Part shown: one piece after another, positions 40,366 through 53,260 of the stretch
Layout: each line of letters begins with the position of its first letter
Position numbering within the stretch: the stretch's first letter is position 1
Assembly: GCA_947311845.1 (NCBI GenBank)
Contig: CAMZMU010000111.1
Location: 15,462,630-15,526,629 of the forward strand
Source: Poa pratensis
Lineage: Eukaryota > Streptophyta > Magnoliopsida > Poales > Poaceae
Reading direction: 5' to 3'
Length of the DNA stretch: 64,000 bases
Translations under genes and position numbers: made by a program
The notes under the pieces: model-generated
Told to the model about the DNA's origin: nothing
The model's input: only the letters and a program-made list of their open reading frames with translations
The model's database searches: none

Positions 40366-41670
40366 GCAGGCACGTCGACTCGGTGCATAGAATGTGCACA
40401 GATGACATATACGGGGTACAACGTGTATTCTCCGTTCCATTTCACTTGGTTCTGAGCGGATCCGGTACGCATCTTAGAAAAGGCCAGTCTCATTCACTGA
40501 TTCGCTTTTCCTCTTACACCAGAGCGAATAGGCAGCGGCTATATATGGCCATCCAGCGAGACTCCAGTGGGCTTTTCTCTTTGGAATCTTCGCTGGTCCC
40601 GGCTGCGTCGCTTTGCTTACATTTGTTTGTTCTTTGGTCCTTACGTTGTCGATCTTCAATTGGGTCGGTCTCGCAAATTGACATGCTCTCTGATCATTCG
40701 GTTCCATGGCTGGTACAAGGAGATAAAAAACACACCGCTACATACGTACGACGCAACAAATTCTGGCAAACGTCTCCAAACAGCCGTGGAGCCATGCGGG
40801 ATCATCAATCGGTCTATCGTCCGGTATACTGCGTCTGTGCATGCATAATTCTGTTTATTTTGCTCTGGTTTTTCATCAACCTCTTTGTTTGATGAAAATT
40901 CAGGTGTAGATAGAATATAAGTTTTACTTAGATAATGCAATCTTTTTTGAACGTCTAACAGGGACCTGAATTACAACTGTGTAGTTTCCCGGGTCCTGGG
41001 TGTGAGCGTAAGCCCGTTGTGCGATCTCCTTCCGCACTAGGGCTGCCACCTAGTCGATCTGTTTAGTAACATTGTAAAATACCCACATTTTTGTGTTTTG
41101 TCCATACGTCCACACATCCTTTTGTCCTTGGGCATCCTATCGACATGCGTCCCACCATGCGTTTAAGCTCTTGCCTGCAGGAGGTGGAGGCATACGTTCG
41201 CATCCGAAAGGGGAAAATATGTCCGTAAACTGGCAATGGTAAAAAAAAAAACATACACTGGTATGCCGATGCCTCTATAACCGCAGATGATGTCGGTCCA
41301 CCTCCAGGCGATAGAGTTCACTCTCGGCTGTAGCTTAACCTCCTACAAGCATGCATGTCCATAGCTGCGGGTATTGTGACATCTACTCCGTGGTAGAGAC
41401 GTGAAGTATGGAGCACATCCTACTACCGCCATGGAGCTCCATTTGAAGCATGATATCAACCGTGAGATATCATATATTTTGATCTTTTATCTCCACAAAT
41501 TTCTTCCAATACAAAAATTACACGCATTTAGGCGAGTGTTGAGAAAACAATCGTTGTCTTCTTCACCCCCCTCATATCGAAATCCTGGCTCCGTCCCTGT
41601 ATGCACCACCTATTTTGGAACAGAGAAGACATAATCGATCCCATTGATTAGCGCTGCAGCGGCGCTACGG
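40366..41670. other. Intergenic, nothing recognised
   Basis: No supported gene or complete element. Open frames such as 40383-40892 lack recognisable motifs. Confidence 0.45.
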
Positions 41671-41672
41671 TA

Positions 41673-41704
41673 CTCCCTCCGTCCGTGAATAAGTGTACAT
41701 CTAA
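41673..41704. mobile_element. Left piece of an old Stowaway-like MITE
   Basis: CTCCCTCCGTCCGTGAATAA after TA is a Stowaway terminus. The element is interrupted at its own TAA by a Harbinger insertion; further pieces are at 53904-53928 and 59104-59218. Rejoined in order, the three pieces read like a familiar grass Stowaway body (TAAGTGTACATCTAAG ... AGTCAAAAAGTTAA ... GGCGAACTTTATAG). Confidence 0.75.
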
Positions 41705-42673
41705 GAGCACCTCCACCGGCGCGCCCAACTCCGCTCCCAATAGACGTTTTGGGCGCGCCGCTGGGGGACGCGTCGGCAACAAACTGTCCCCCAGCGGCGC
41801 GCCCAATAGCGGAAAAGTTGCCGGCGCACCCCAATACAGCGTCCGGCAACCCCGCTTCGCGCCCAGATTCTAGGGACGCAACCGGGCGTGCCGGCAACAG
41901 CGGCAACGCGCGCCTCGTCGAAACCCGACGGGCGGGACCAACGCGTCAGCGACCCAACCCTTTTATTTTATCCCCCAGCGTCCCTTTGCGGCCTGTGCTC
42001 ATCCCCCTCCCTACTGAGTCGCCCCTCCATACTGAATCGCCGGCGCCGCCACCCACCCTCCGCCGGCTGGACGCCCGTCTCCCCCCACGCTAGGAACGAC
42101 GCACTATATCTCCCGTCGCAGTGTCTGTAGTCTCTTCTCAGTCGAGCCGCACTTGTTATCCGGCGCTACAACACCGTCGCCGATCCCCGTAAGCAAGGTG
42201 TTCGTCACATTGCTTAGCTCTGTTTTTCTCCTAAATTCGGGACATCGTTTTGTGCTAAACCTTGTGTTGATATAGATGGATAGCGACGGCAAACTCAAGT
42301 TGGCCGGCGCATTGCCGCCTCTAACGCCGTGGTCGACGAATACTTGGTGATCATCACTTGCATGGTTGGTTTGCTTGGGCAGATCAACGTTGCGCCTTGG
42401 ATTGGAGGTTCGAAGCCCGGTAGGAGGATGAACAAAGATCACAAACGGATGGAGGGACATATGACGTTGTGGCAAGACTAGTTCGCCGACAATCCCACAC
42501 ACGGGGAGAAGGAATTCCGGCGGCGGTTTAGGATGAACAGGGACCTCTTCATGGTCGTTCTGACTGGCGTGCGGGAGTATGATGACTACTTCAAGCTGAA
42601 GAGCGACTGCACCGGGCTGGTTGGTTTCTCTTCTATCCAGAAATGCACGGCTGCTTTGAGAGTTCTTGCATAT

Positions 42674-44252
42674 TGATGACGTGGATCACACGTTCGTTGG
42701 GAGACCCCAAGAGGAAGGTATGAAGCAGTGTAGCAGCAGTTTCCCTCAGTATGAAATCAAGGTTTAATCGAACCAGTAGGAGCAAGAAATCACTTCTGAA
42801 GGTTGTCAGTGGCGAGCTGACGTGGAACCTGCACACAACACAATCAAACTATTTTGCCCCAACGAAATAGTGAGGTTGTCAATCTCACCGGCTTGCTGAA
42901 AACAAAGGATTAAACGTATGGTGTGGAAAACAGCAGTAAATTGCAGAGAATGAAAAAGAACAATGTTTGCAGTTGGTTGTATTATCAGTGTAAAAGAATG
43001 GACCGAGGTCCACAGTTTACTAGTGGTGTCTCTCCATAAAAGATAACTAACATGCTGGGTGAACAAATTACAGCTGGGCAATTGACAAAATATTGAGCGC
43101 ATGACAATGCATATATATGACATGATGATTACTATGATATTCATGTGGGCATTACGACAAAATACATAGACCGTTATCCAACAACGTCTATGACTAATAA
43201 TCCACCTCCAGGTTGTCATACCGAGTTCCCCGTTGGTATTAAGTTGCAAGCAACGGATAATCGCATTAAGTAATGTGCGTAATGTAAACAAATGCATTAG
43301 AACTAACGGCGCACCCTTAAGCTAAGAATCGGTTATTTTATCCCTAGTGGCAACAGCACATCCACAATCTTACAAGTTGTTGTCACTCTCCCAGATTACC
43401 GGAGGCATGAACCCACTATCTAGCATAAATACTAACTCTTGGAGTTACAACCATCTACTTGGCCAAACCATCTACTAGTAACGGAAAGCATGCAAGATCA
43501 TAAATAACATATAAGATAGATTGATAATCAACTTGACATAGTATTCAATATTCATCGGATCCCAGCAAACACAACATGTAGCATTACAATAAGATGATCT
43601 TGATCATGATAGACAGCTCACAAGATCTAAACATGATAGCATAAAGTGGAGAGACAACCATCTAGCTACTGCTATGGACCCGTAGTCCAAGGATGAACTA
43701 CTCACGCATCACTCCGGAGGCAGGCATGGTGATGTAGAGCCCTCCGGTGATGATTCCCCTCTCCGGCAGGGTGCCGGGAAGAGCTTCTGAACCCTCCCGA
43801 GCTAGGGTTGCGGCGGCGGCGTCTCTGGAACTTTTCGTGGATAATGGCTCGGGTATTTAGGGTTTTCGCGTCGGGAAGATTATATAGGCGAAAGGGCGGC
43901 GGCTAGAGACGCCCATGGGGCCCACACCACCCCACGGCGCGGCAGAGGGTGGGGCCGCGCCACCCCATGGTGTGGCTGGCTCGCGGCCCCCTCCCTCTCA
44001 TTTGGACTCCGTGTACGTGTTGGAAAAATAGGAGGTCATGTCCAAGTTTCGTCCAATTCCGAGAATATTTCCAGACTAGCTTTTCTGGAATACAAAAACA
44101 GCAGAAAACAAGAACTGGCACCGTGGCATCTTGTTAATAGGTTAGTCCCAGAAAATGCATAAAAATGCTATGAAGTGTATATAAAACATGTAACAATTGG
44201 TATAATATCAACATGGAACATCAGAAATTATAGATACGTTTGAGACGTATCA
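42674..44252 (-). mobile_element. Solo LTR, 1,579 bp, inside the Harbinger 1 transposase
   Basis: Bounded by TG...CA with a 5-bp target duplication CATAT at 42669-42673 and 44253-44257. In minus orientation it begins TGATACGTCTCAAACGTATC, like the larger LTR element nearby, so the families are related though not identical. No internal region remains, indicating recombination between former LTRs. Minus-strand 42806-43297 is a chance open frame. Confidence 0.9.
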
Positions 44253-44760
44253 CATATGGAGCTCCCGCAGATGCAGTAGACGACTACCTCCGCATGGCTG
44301 AATCCACATGTATCAAGACCATATATCGGTATTGCAGGGTGGTTGTTGCAGTGTTTGGGTCAAAGTATTTGAGACAACCAAATGAAGCTGACACTACTAG
44401 GCTCATGGCACAAAACGCAGCTAGAGGATTTCTTGGTATGCTTGGAAGCATTGACTGCATGCATTGGGCATGGAAGAATTGCCCATTCGCCTCGCAAGGA
44501 GTTTACAAGGGTCATGTTGGAGAGTGCAGTGTCGTGCTAGAAGAAGTGGCTGATAAAGATTTGTGGATTTGGCATGCTTTCTTTGGCATGGCTGGAACTC
44601 ACAATGACATCAACGTGCTGCAATGCTCAACGGATTTTAACCGACTAACTGAAGGCGAAGCTCCACCATGCAACTACGAGATCAATGGCCATGGGTATGA
44701 CAAGGGGTATTATCTAGCAGATGGGATCTACCCGAGATGGTCTACATTTGTGAAGACCAT

Positions 44761-46350
44761 TGATACGTCTCCAACGCATCTATAATTTCTGATGTTTCAT
44801 GCTTGTTTTATGTATCATTGTCACATGTTTTATATGCATTATATATCATTATTATACATTTTATGGGACTAAGCTATTAACAAGATGCCACAGTGTCAGT
44901 TCCTGTTTCTGCTGTTTTTGGTTCCAGAAAAGCTGTTCGGGCAATATTCTCGGAATTCGACGAAACAAAAGCCAAACCTCCTATTTTTTCGAGGGACACA
45001 CGGAGCCAGAAGGGCAAGCCAGGGGAGGCCCACGGCCTCCAAACCACACGCTCGCGCGGCTGGGCCCACAGGCGCGCCGGGAGGTGAGGAGGGAGCCCAG
45101 GACCTCCACCGACGTCGCCCCTTCGCCTATTTATTCCCCCCGAGTCGTAAACCCTAAAAATACCAAGTCATATTTCCAGAAGAGTTCCGCAGCGCCGCCG
45201 CCATCGACGACAAGTTTCGGGGACAGAAGTCTCTGTTCCGGCACGCTGCCGGGACGGGGAATTGCCCCCGGGGTCATCTCCATCGACACCACCGCCATCT
45301 TCATCGCCGCTGCTGACTCCCATGATGAGGAGGGAGTAGTTCTCCCCCGAGGCTGAGGGCTCTACCGGTAGCTATGTGGTTCATCTCTCTCTCACATGGT
45401 GTGATCTTTATGTGATCATGTGTATTGCTAGTATCGCTGAATACATTAATAATGTTTATGCTACTCAAGTGATTTTGTCTAGTTTCTGGAGTCATTGTGA
45501 CAACACGGTATCAAGGTGACAGTGTGGGTACTTGTGTGACTCTATGAATAATTTAGACATGTATCATGGCTTATTCTTGGGAATTGTGGTGTTTGTTTAC
45601 TCAGACTTTGAGGTGTGCTTTTGCAGCCCTACGCATAGTACTCTTGCTTCATCAAGAAGGAGAATAATCCCGAGTAGTATTTACTTGTGTTCAGTTGTGC
45701 TAATCTAGTTGAATATGTAGATGTTACTCTTTATCTATTATGCACTCTATAGGTTACTTTAATATGAACTCCGGTACTCTCCACGGTGTAAAGGTGACAG
45801 TGTGTGCACCGTGTGTGATTCCTTTATGACGTTGTGGCGCTTGTTTACTCCGGCTTGAGGTGTGCTTTTGTAGCCCTACACAATGAATGGTGTTTGTTAT
45901 CCAACAAGAGAGTGTTTAAGAGTAGCTTTTACTTATTCAGTTATGAGATCATTGTTGAGAGTGTCCACTAGTGAAAGTATGATCCCTATGCCTTGTTTCT
46001 AAGCATTGAAACACCGTTTACATCAAGTTCTGCTACATGTTTGCTTGCTGCCATCTTTATTTCAGATTGCAGTTACTACTTATAATCATCCCTATCACTT
46101 GTATTTCACTATCTCTTCGTCGAACTAGTGCACCTATACATCTGACAAGTGTATTGGGTGTGTTGGGGACACAAGAGACTTCTTGTATCTTAATTGCAGG
46201 GTTGCTTGAAAGGAATATTTTTGACCTCTACCTCCCTGAGTTCGATAAACCTTGGGTGATTCACTTAAGGGAAACTTGCTGCTGTTCTACAAACCTCTGC
46301 TCTTGGAGGCCCAACACTGTCTACAAGAATAGAAGCACACGTAGACATCA
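44761..46350 (+). repeat. 5' LTR
   Basis: 1,590 bp, beginning TGATACGTCTCC and ending GTAGACATCA. The GC-rich portion around 44990-45340 with CCTATTTATTCCC at about 45126 would be the promoter/R region. Open frames within it are not genes. Confidence 0.95.
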
Positions 46351-46360
46351 AGCTATTTTC

Positions 46361-46378
46361 TGGCGCCGTTGCCGGGGA
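46361..46378 (+). other. Primer binding site, tRNA-Asp type
   Basis: TGGCGCCGTTGCCGGGGA, ten bases after the 5' LTR, is complementary to the 3' end of plant tRNA-Asp (CCCCGGCAACGGCGCCA), as used by many Athila-like and other Triticeae Gypsy elements. Confidence 0.85.
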
Positions 46379-46460
46379 GGTAAGTGTTGGAAGGTATCTC
46401 CTTTAGATTCTGCAATTATTTCTTTTTGTTTCTTGTTTTTATTTTCACTAGTTAGGCTTA

Positions 46461-47336
46461 ATGGAAAATAACAAAAAAATTAGAGATCTTTATGAACTTT
46501 ATATTGAATTGGGACATGATGCTTTTGAAGAGAAAATTAAAAAACCTATGGAGGCTTGTTTGCATGATGGTAGCAATGGTATTACTATAGATTCTTTGAA
46601 CACCATTATTGCTAATGCTATGGAAAAGTCTAAGCTTGGGGAAGCTGGTTGTGATGAATATGATATTTTTTAGTCCCCCAAGCTTTAAGGAGGAAATTTG
46701 CTTTGATAATACTTTGCCTCCAATATATGATGTTTACAATGATGAATATGATATTCTCAGTCCATCTACTATTGAGGATAAAAATCATTTTGATTATTCT
46801 ATGCCTCCTATTTATGATGATTACAATGATGGATGTGATACTTTTACTCTCACTATTACTAATGATAATGTTCATGCTTATGTGGAGAGTAATGATACTT
46901 TTATGCATGTGGATCATGATAAGAATGCTTTATGTTATAGCTATATTGTTGAGTTTATTCATGATGCCGCTGAAAATTATATTGAGAGAGGAAAGTATGG
47001 TTATAGAAATCTTTATGTTACTAAACCACCTCTCTTTATGATGAAAGTTTTGAGATTTCTCTTGATTTGCTTTATTTGCTGGGTACTTTAAGACCTACTG
47101 GTCCTTATGAGAGAGGGAGACACGATTTCATATATCACAATAATATTAAGTCTTCTCTCTTTATGTTGAAATTTTTGAAGTTACACTTGTTTTGCATTCC
47201 TATGATAGTCACTTTGTGTTTTATTGATTTATTTTCTTACAAGATTCCTATGCATAGAAAGAGTGTTAGATTTAAACATGTTTTATATATGCTTCTTGAT
47301 GCTCTCTTTTATGTTACAACCCTCATCTTTATGTGA
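46461..47336 (+). CDS. Orphan ORFs of the LTR element, unknown function
   Basis: Three linked open stretches: 46461-46673 (MENNKKIRDLYELYIELGHD... ending DEYDIF), continuing in another frame to 47091 (SPPSFKEEICFDNTLPPIYD, SPSTIEDKNHFDY, YVESNDTFMHVDHDKNALCY, FIHDAAENYIERGKYG), and 47067-47336 (TGPYERGRHDFIYHN, then hydrophobic LKLHLFCIPMIVTLCFIDLF and a basic PMHRKSVRFKHV). The first break is one extra T in a six-T run at 46666-46671. Features are internal acidic repeats of the type PPIYDDYND and two hydrophobic, membrane-like stretches. It has no gag, protease or polymerase motif. I recall similar ORFs in other Triticeae LTR elements but know no function. Confidence 0.55.
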
Positions 47337-47399
47337 GCATCATAAAAATCTCTATGCCTAGCTAAAAGGCTTTAAAGAAAAGCGCTTATGGGAGACAAC

Positions 47400-47990
47400 C
47401 CATCGTTTTATTTGCCGTTATTTTTATTTTCTTTGAGTCAAAGAGTTTTGTTACTTCTGTAGCAACTCCTTTGTATCTTTATTTTATTGCATTGTTGTGC
47501 CAAGTAAAGTCTTTTATTGAAAGTTGATGCAAGATTTGGATTTCTGCGCAGTAACAGATTTTTGGCTGTCACGAATTTGAGCTTTTCTCCCTGTAAAAAA
47601 TTCGAAAAATTCTACGAAAAATCACGCATCTTCCTGAGATATGTACGCAACTTTCATTATTTTGGGCCAGATCCATCTGAGAAATTTAAGTGCCTCGAAA
47701 AATTCCGTCTTTACAGACTGTTCTGTTTTTGACAGATTCTGTCTTTTGTTTTGCATTCGCTCTTTTACGATGTTTGTGTGGATTTCTTTGCTCCACAAAA
47801 GCATTGGTGGCTGTAGCTAATGTCCAGAAGCTTTGGGAATGATTGTTTCATTACAGAATATGAGAATTTTTGATTATGCACTAACCCTCTAATGAGAACT
47901 GTCTTGAGTTTGGTGTGAATGAAGTTTTCAAGGATCAAGCGAGAAGGGTGATATTATGTGATCAAGAAGAGTGAAAAGCTTAGGCTTGGG
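47400..47990 (+). other. LTR element interior, non-coding
   Basis: T-rich sequence with no supported gene, ending at the nested solo LTR. Confidence 0.6.
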
Positions 47991-47995
47991 GATGC

Positions 47996-49503
47996 TGATA
48001 ACCCACAAGTATAGGGGTGTATCGTAGTACTTTCGATAAATAAGAGTGTCGAACCCAACGAGGAGCAGAAGGTGTTGACAAGCGGTTTTGATGAAGAATT
48101 CACTGTAAATGCTCACAGACAAGTTTTTAGGAGTTTTTGATATGACAGATAAATAAAGTACAAGTAAATAAAATGCAGTAGTAATAGTTACAGCGAGTGG
48201 CCCAATCCTTTCTACAGCAAAGGACAAGCCGGTTGTTGTACTTATAATGACCAAACGTTCTTGAGGACACACGGGAGTATTGTCAAGTGTTTTCGCTTCA
48301 TATAGTTGATTAATCTTCATTGTTTTGATAAGTGTTGTGTGGTGAACCTATGCTAATGCACCGCCCTTCCTAGGACTAATACATACTTGTGATTATACCC
48401 CTTGCAAGCATCCGCAAATATAAGAAAGTAATTAAGTTAAACTAACCACAGCCTTAAACTTTGAGATCCTGCTATCCCTCATGCATCGATATACCAACGG
48501 GTGTTCAGGTTTCTGTCACTCCGGCAACCCCACAATTGGCAAACGAATACACAATGCATTCCCCTAGGCCCATAAAGGTGAAGTATCATGTAGTCGACGT
48601 TCACATGACACCACTAGAAGAATAACACCACAACTTAAGCATCAAACCATTAAATATTACTCAACATAGTTCACTACTAACATCAAGACTTCTCCCATGT
48701 CCTCAAGAACTAAATGAACTACTCACAAGACATCATACGGAACATGATCAGAGGTGATATGATGATGAATAACAATCTGAACATAAACTTTAGTCCAATG
48801 GTTTCACCCAATAGCATCAATAACAAGAGTAATCAACACCGGGAGAGTTTCCCCTATGAAATAGACAAGATTCCGTCCTAGATGTTACAACGGAGACGGG
48901 GTGCAGCGGCGGTGATGATGGTGTTGGCGGTGGAGATGATGATGATGATGATCCCGATGAAGTCCAGCTCGATGACGGTGATGATGGCGATGATTTCCCC
49001 CTCCGGGAGGGAATTTCCCCCGGCAGATTTCTTCCTGCAGGGGAGCTTTTCGCTCTCTGGTGTTTTCCGCCTCGTGGAGGCGGCGGAATATTTCGATGGC
49101 TCTCCTCCGTGTGTTAGGGTTCTGAGGGGGTCAAGTACACGAAGGGGGAACGGCTGAGATGGGCCAGGGCCTCCAAACCACCTGTCGGCGCGGCTGGTGG
49201 GCCTGCCGCGCCAGCAGGTGAGGAGGGCCCACCTTGGCCCTTCTCAGCCTCCCCTTTTGGCCTCCTCCATCTTCTGGTGAAATAGGGACCTCCATATGTC
49301 TCCTTCGATTTATTGATCTTCAGAAATAATGCATCTCGACGGTGCTTTTTCCAGCAGAATCCTGACTCCGGTGTCCAATTCTCCATTATTCATCAAACAT
49401 GCAAAATAGGTAAAATAACATAAGTAACACTTCTAAATATGAAATATATCGATGAATAGCAGTAAATTATGATATAAAATAGTGATGCAAAATGGATGTA
49501 TCA
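47996..49503 (-). mobile_element. Nested solo LTR, 1,508 bp
   Basis: Bounded by TGATAACCCACAAG and ATGGATGTATCA with the 5-bp target duplication GATGC at 47991-47995 and 49504-49508. In minus orientation it begins TGATACATCCATTTTGCATC. It is a different LTR family from its host element and the youngest layer of this nest on the visible evidence. Confidence 0.92.
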
Positions 49504-49508
49504 GATGC

Positions 49509-51659
49509 CCCCGTGGTTCATCCCCAACCATATTCAGAGAGACTCAAGCGTCTAAGCTTGGGGATGCCCAAGGCATCCCCTTCTTCATCAACAACTTATC
49601 AGGTCATCTCTAGTGAAACTATATTTTAATTCTTTCACATCTTATGCGCTTTACTTGGAGCGTCTGTGTGCTTTTATTTTTGTTTTTGTTTGAATAAATT
49701 CGGATCCTAGCAATCCTTGTGTGGAGAGAGACACGCTCCGCTTTTTCATGTGAATACTCATGTTCTTCACTTATATTTGTTGAGTATTCTTAACTAGCTA
49801 CTGCAGTGCTTTTAGCTCCTGTTTTTCATGCATCTCTTTGAGCTGTTAGCACGTGTTTATAAATACTCTCTTGCTGCATTATATTATCATTTGGAGAGTT
49901 TATGTTTAAGTAAGTTGCTTGGTGTTTGCTGGAAGAAAGAAAATGCTGCATGTGGTAGTGGTATGAAAACTTGCATAATCTTGTAGATCATTGAAACTTT
50001 GATAACTTGATTCTTTGCAAATGTTTTGAGATATTTAGATGGTAAAGCTTGCTGGTTAATTAAGTTAAAATCATTAGTGGATTGTTGTCTTTAAGCTTGT
50101 ACCGTACTACAAACTCTAAAATTGTTGAAGGTGTAGTTGGACTTGATAGCTTTCCATGTCTGAAAGTTCATTGTAATAACTAAGTTGTGCTGAAGGTCGA
50201 GGGATCTAACGGGGTACTTGTACCGCCGTGAACGGCCCTTCTTGGAGTGAATTTTAATCATGCTCTTAATGTTGAACCTGCTAGTTGTTTGCAATAAACT
50301 TGTGAGTTCTTTTTGACTAATGTTAAGCTACGGTTTTTGGCACTTCCACCATCCATATTTGCTAGCCTCTTCGGTGCTGTGCATTGCCTTCTGCTCACAT
50401 TGAGAGTTGTGCATACTTCGCCAGTACATCCAACCCCGTGGGAGGACTTCCTCTTGTTCTCCTACACATAAGCCCATACATCTTCCTCAAAACAGCCACC
50501 ATACCTACCTACCACAGCATTTCCATAGCTGTTCCGAGATATATTGCCATGCAACATCCATTTACATTACATGACTTGTTGTCATTTATCATTATATATT
50601 GCTTTGCATGATTCTATACAGCTGATGTGTGGTTTACCCATGTTACGCTAGATCATTGCACATCCTGCTACACTGGCAGAGGCATACAGTTTTATACATC
50701 ATGTTTTGTTCATTATGAGTTATTTGTACCAAAAAGTTGTAATCATATTAGAGTGTTGCCCCTGCTGAAAAGAGCCATGGAGGCCATCGAAAAGAGAAAC
50801 AGAAAAAGAAAAAAAAAGGAAAAAAAGAATAAAGAAAAAGGGGGCAACATTACTATCCTTTATCCACACTTGTGCTCATGTTTAGCACCTGCAGTATTCA
50901 TAGTCATCATTTGTGCTCATGTTTAGCACCTATACTCCATGTGAGAGAGTTTTCATGTTCTACTAGTATAACTATGTGGGGAATTTACACTATAGAACTT
51001 GGGTTGTATATTCCAATGATGAGCTTCCTCAAAAGTGCTCTAGGTCTTCATGAGCAACCAAGTTGGATGCACCCCCACTAGTTCCATTGGAGAGCTTTCA
51101 TACACATATAGCTCTATGTGCATCCGTTGCATGGCAATCACTACTCCTTACATAGCTTCGATTATAAGACTTCCTCTTGTCTAATGATCACTTATAGCTT
51201 TGTGAGACTTTCTTCCATTGGCCTTCCAAACCCCCATTAATGTTCTCTTTGCCATAACATCATGGTGCCAATACCAAATGCTTGCGCTCACCGGTTGAGT
51301 AGACTTCGAAACAGTTGATTCATGACGTTCATGTTTATGTTTACTTGGCTGAATCCTTCTATGTTATGAAAATTTGCTTGATGCTTGGATTGAAGGATAG
51401 AACTCCTATGCTGGATACTTAAACCATCTTTAATGAACCTTGTACGGTTTCATGTCTTTAAAGCAATAGTTCATGAAAACTTTTAGCTTGTTTGACTCTT
51501 GCTTTATTATCTCTTATATCAACTATAGACATTTGCTTTGAATGATTTGATCTCAGCTCACATGCCTTACATTATTATTGGATCAAGATTATGTTGGTAG
51601 CATGTCACTCAGAAATTATTTTTTTTTATCGTTTACCTACTCGAGGACGAGTAGGAACT
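49509..51659 (+). other. LTR element interior, 3' part, non-coding
   Basis: About 2.1 kb without a supported coding region. An A-rich stretch lies near 50800-50845. Phrases such as TAAGCTTGGGGATGCC near 49555 repeat the polypurine-like sequence before the 3' LTR. Confidence 0.6.
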
Positions 51660-51674
51660 AAGCTTGGGGATGCT
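51660..51674 (+). other. Polypurine tract region
   Basis: AAGCTTGGGGATGCT lies directly before the 3' LTR. It is the usual position for plus-strand priming and is purine-rich in its middle. Confidence 0.55.
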
Positions 51675-53260
51675 TGATACGTCTCCAACGTATCTATAAT
51701 TTCTGATGTTTCATGCTTGTTTTATGTATCATTGTCACATGTTTTATATGCATTATATATCATTATTATACATTTTCTGGGACTAACCTATTAACAAGAT
51801 GCCACAGTGCCAGTTCCTGTTTTCTGCTGTTTTTGGTTCCAGAAAAGCTGTTCGGGCAATATTCTCGGAATTCGACGAAACAAAAGCCAAACCTCCTATT
51901 TTTCCGAGGGACACACGGAGCCAGAAGGGCAAGCCAGGGGGAGGCCCACGGCCTCCAAACCACACGCTCGCGCGGCTGGGCCCACAGGCGCGCCGGGAGG
52001 TGAGGAGGGAGCCCAGGACCTCCACCGACATCGCCCCTTCGCCTATTATTCCCAGAGCGAAAACCCTAAAATACCAAGTCATATTTCCAGAAGAGTTCCG
52101 CAGCGCCGCCGCCATCGACGACAAGTTTCGGGGGACAGAAGTCTCTGTTCCGGCACGCTGCCGGGACGGGGAATTGCCCCCGGAGTCATCTCCATCGACA
52201 CCACCGCCATCTTCATCGCCGCTGCTGACTCCCATGATGAGGAGGGAGTAGTTCTCCCCGAGGCTGAGGGCTCTACCGGTAGCTATGTGGTTCATCTCTC
52301 TCTCACATGGTGTGATCTTTATGTGATCATGTGTATTGCTAGTATCGCTGAATACATTAATAATGTTTATGCTACTCAAGTGATTTTGTCTAGTTTCTGG
52401 AGTCATTGTGACAACACGGTATCAAGGTGACAGTGTGGGTACTTGTGTGACTCTATGAATAATTTAGACATTTATCATGGCTTATTCTTGGGAATTGTGG
52501 TGTTTGTTTACTCAGACTTTGAGGTGTGCTTTTGCAGCCCTACGCATAGTACTCTTGCTTCATCAAGAAGGAGAATAATCCCGAGTAGTATTTACTTGTG
52601 TTCAGTTGTGCTAATCTAGTTGAATATGTAGATGTTACTCTTTATCTATTATGCACTCTATAGGTTACTTTAATATGAACTCCGGTACTCTCCACGGTGT
52701 AAAGGTGACAGTGTGTGCACCGTGTGTGATTCCTTTATGACGTTGTGGCGCTTGTTTACTCCGGCTTGAGGTGTGCTTTTGTAGCCCTACACAATGAATG
52801 GTGTTTGTTATCCAACAAGAGAGTGTTTAAGAGTAGCTTTTACTTATTCAGTTATGAGATCATTGTTGAGAGTGTCCACTAGTGAAAGTATGATCCCTAG
52901 GCCTTGTTTCTAAGCATTGAAACACCGTTTACAACAAGTTCTGCTACATGTTTGCTTGCTGCCATCTTTATTTCAGATTGCAGTTACTACTTATAATCAT
53001 CCATATCACTTGTATTTCACTATCTCTTCGCCGAACTAGTGCACCTATACATCTGACAAGTGTATTGGGTGTGTTGGGGACACAAGAGACTTCTTGTATC
53101 TTAATTGCAGGGTTGCTTGAGAGGATATCTTTGACCTCTACCTCCCTGAGTTCGATAAACCTTGGGTGATTCACTTAAGGGAAACTTGCTGCTGTTCTAC
53201 AAACCTCTGCTCTTGGAGGCCCAACACTGTCTACAAGAATAGAAGCACACGTAGACATCA
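51675..53260 (+). repeat. 3' LTR
   Basis: 1,586 bp, closely matching 44761-46350. It differs by scattered single bases and a small block near 52045-52070. Confidence 0.95.

Larger units (their letters stand above)
44761..53260 (+). mobile_element. Complete LTR retrotransposon without gag-pol (LARD-like), 8.5 kb
   Basis: Two LTRs (44761-46350 and 51675-53260), a 5-bp target duplication ACCAT (44756-44760 and 53261-53265), a tRNA-Asp type primer site and a polypurine stretch are all present. The 5.3-kb interior, of which 1.5 kb is a nested solo LTR, encodes no reverse transcriptase, integrase, protease or recognisable gag. It would need enzymes from a relative with similar LTRs. Roughly fifteen substitutions and several short indels separate the LTRs by eye, so insertion was fairly recent. 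Confidence 0.93.

Noticed and set aside
51783..52430. ORFs of about 207 codons on both strands
   Set aside because: They fall within the 3' LTR, recur in altered form in the 5' LTR, and have no recognisable protein motif.
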